A DNA stretch of 64,000 nucleotides from Sipunculus nudus. Lineage: Eukaryota > Annelida > Sipuncula > Golfingiida > Sipunculidae. The notes beneath the pieces were generated by a model, which was given only the letters and a program-made list of their open reading frames with translations, did not search any database and had not been told where the DNA came from. Positions 62,955 to 64,000 of this stretch are shown one piece after another; the stretch's first letter is position 1; every line of letters starts with the position of its first letter. The stretch is taken from assembly GCA_026874595.1 (NCBI GenBank), contig CM049314.1:28535729-28599728 (forward strand), read 5' to 3'. The position numbers were made by a program, and so were the translations under genes.

Positions 62955-64000
62955 ATGGCCGCCAGTTGGGCATCCGAAGTTTCAGGTTTTGTTTTCAAAA
63001 CTACACAATATAATAAAGTCATTGATTTTGCCCAGAAGAATATTTGCCTGAAAACTCTCTCTCCTTTCTCTCTCTGTCTATCTCTCTGTCTGTCTGTCTA
63101 TCTGTCTGTCTGTCTCTCTCACTATATACATAATTATATATATAAATATATAAATATATATCTCCAAATATTAATGTTAAATTCATATAATCACATACAG
63201 ATATATTTATATATGTGCTGTAATGGAGCGAGCATGTATATCTAGTTGGCTCACCCCATTGATTGTCAATTCGCGCATATATGCATGCACATGGGGTTAT
63301 AACAGTTATGAAAAAATGAAATCATATAATCGATGTTTCGCGCATGCCGGGATATAAGCGAAAACGCGAAGATGTGTGCTATAATGGAAAGGAAAGGCCA
63401 GTATAGATAAAGGTACATATCCTGGACCTGTTGCACTTGTCAAGGAGTAAGGTAGAGTAGCGTGCACCGCCCATCACGTAGTCTCAAACTGGAATAATTT
63501 TTTGGACTAGTACATATTTAGGTAAAGTGAGCATTCAAAAAGATGTAGACGGTAAGCTAAGGTTTGCATTTGATTGATTGAAATCTTTGCACCTGCAGTT
63601 AAATGCATCGTATTGGACCCAACCTCGATACCTCGCTCTTATCGACGTGTATATGTGTAGTGTGTTGGTAATGATATATGATTATGATATATGATAAAAC
63701 AATAACGCTTACGTGTTTAGGGTGAAATGTTATTCATATGATAATCAGGTTACATATATGGCTATGATCTTTTTTTATGATTGCATTTTATTTAACTAGG
63801 GCATGGGAGAATACGTAGCGTGTAAACAGTGTGTAAAGTAAGCAAATGTAAACACGGTATGCCTGACATTTCAGTTACAGCGTAGGTGCACAGTCTACGC
63901 AGGCAGGCCAATTCATTACTAGACAGGTCTACTCGCTGCAAAAGCGAAAATTTGTTTTGTTTTCCTGACTTACCACGAGGCTAATATAGAGGCCATTCAA
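62955..64000. other. Gene-free right edge
   Basis: A 96-codon frame (62955-63245) starts with ATGGCCGCCAGTTGGGC but runs straight into a (TCTG/TCTC)n tract (63055-63121) and TA-rich sequence. A first exon is possible for its first 35 or so codons but cannot be shown. Nothing else is recognised. Confidence 0.35.
63055..63121. repeat. (TCTG/TCTC)n microsatellite
   Basis: Pyrimidine-rich tetranucleotide run of about 65 bp, followed by TA-rich sequence to about 63205. Confidence 0.9.

Noticed and set aside
62955-63060. First exon starting ATGGCCGCCAGTTGG in good initiation context
   Set aside because: The frame runs into a microsatellite within 35 codons and no donor site or second exon is evident.

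Overview
The window looks like animal nuclear DNA, most probably from a marine bivalve mollusc. It is AT-rich, with long (TA)n, (AAT)n, poly-G and (GTCY)n tracts, and gene-poor. It is full of composite repeats whose layout (short sub-terminal inverted repeats, tandem cores, a GTCY-type microsatellite, a 3' hairpin) matches the Helentron/DINE/'pearl' class known from bivalves. The species is an inference; nothing in the sequence fixes it.

Only two intact genes can be supported: a pair of plus-strand, intronless paralogues at 2353-3660 and 55825-57132. Each encodes 435 residues with a signal peptide, about seven leucine-rich repeats, a cysteine-rich C-terminal cap, one Ig domain and a hydrophobic C-terminus. 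They align without a gap at about 62% identity (272/435). Identity is about 42% over residues 1-170 and about 76% over 171-435, and homology continues about 400 bp past the stop codons. An identical ETS-like 11-mer lies about 115 bp upstream of each start codon. Both genes sit just downstream of the right end of the same repeat family, which suggests that a repeat-plus-gene block was duplicated.

The 52 kb between the genes, and the flanks, are mostly mobile DNA. At least fourteen right ends of the Helentron-like family can be read, all on the plus strand. Their cores come as about 155-bp units carrying perfect oestrogen-response-element palindromes, 145-bp units carrying nuclear-receptor DR1 motifs, and about 340-bp units carrying the palindrome GGTGGCGCCACC. 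A different composite repeat at 17.4-21.5 kb holds a 147-bp array and a 330-bp array whose units each carry a CTCF-like motif. Also present are a 1504-bp piggyBac-type element with TTAA duplications, a 414-bp Harbinger-type MITE, two copies of a hairpin-rich MITE, two broken LINE reverse-transcriptase fragments, a hammerhead-like Penelope-type fragment between two (TA)n tracts, three tRNA-like relics, a 3.4-kb inverted repeat and a recent 506-bp tandem duplication. No rRNA, intact tRNA gene, CRISPR array or operon was seen.
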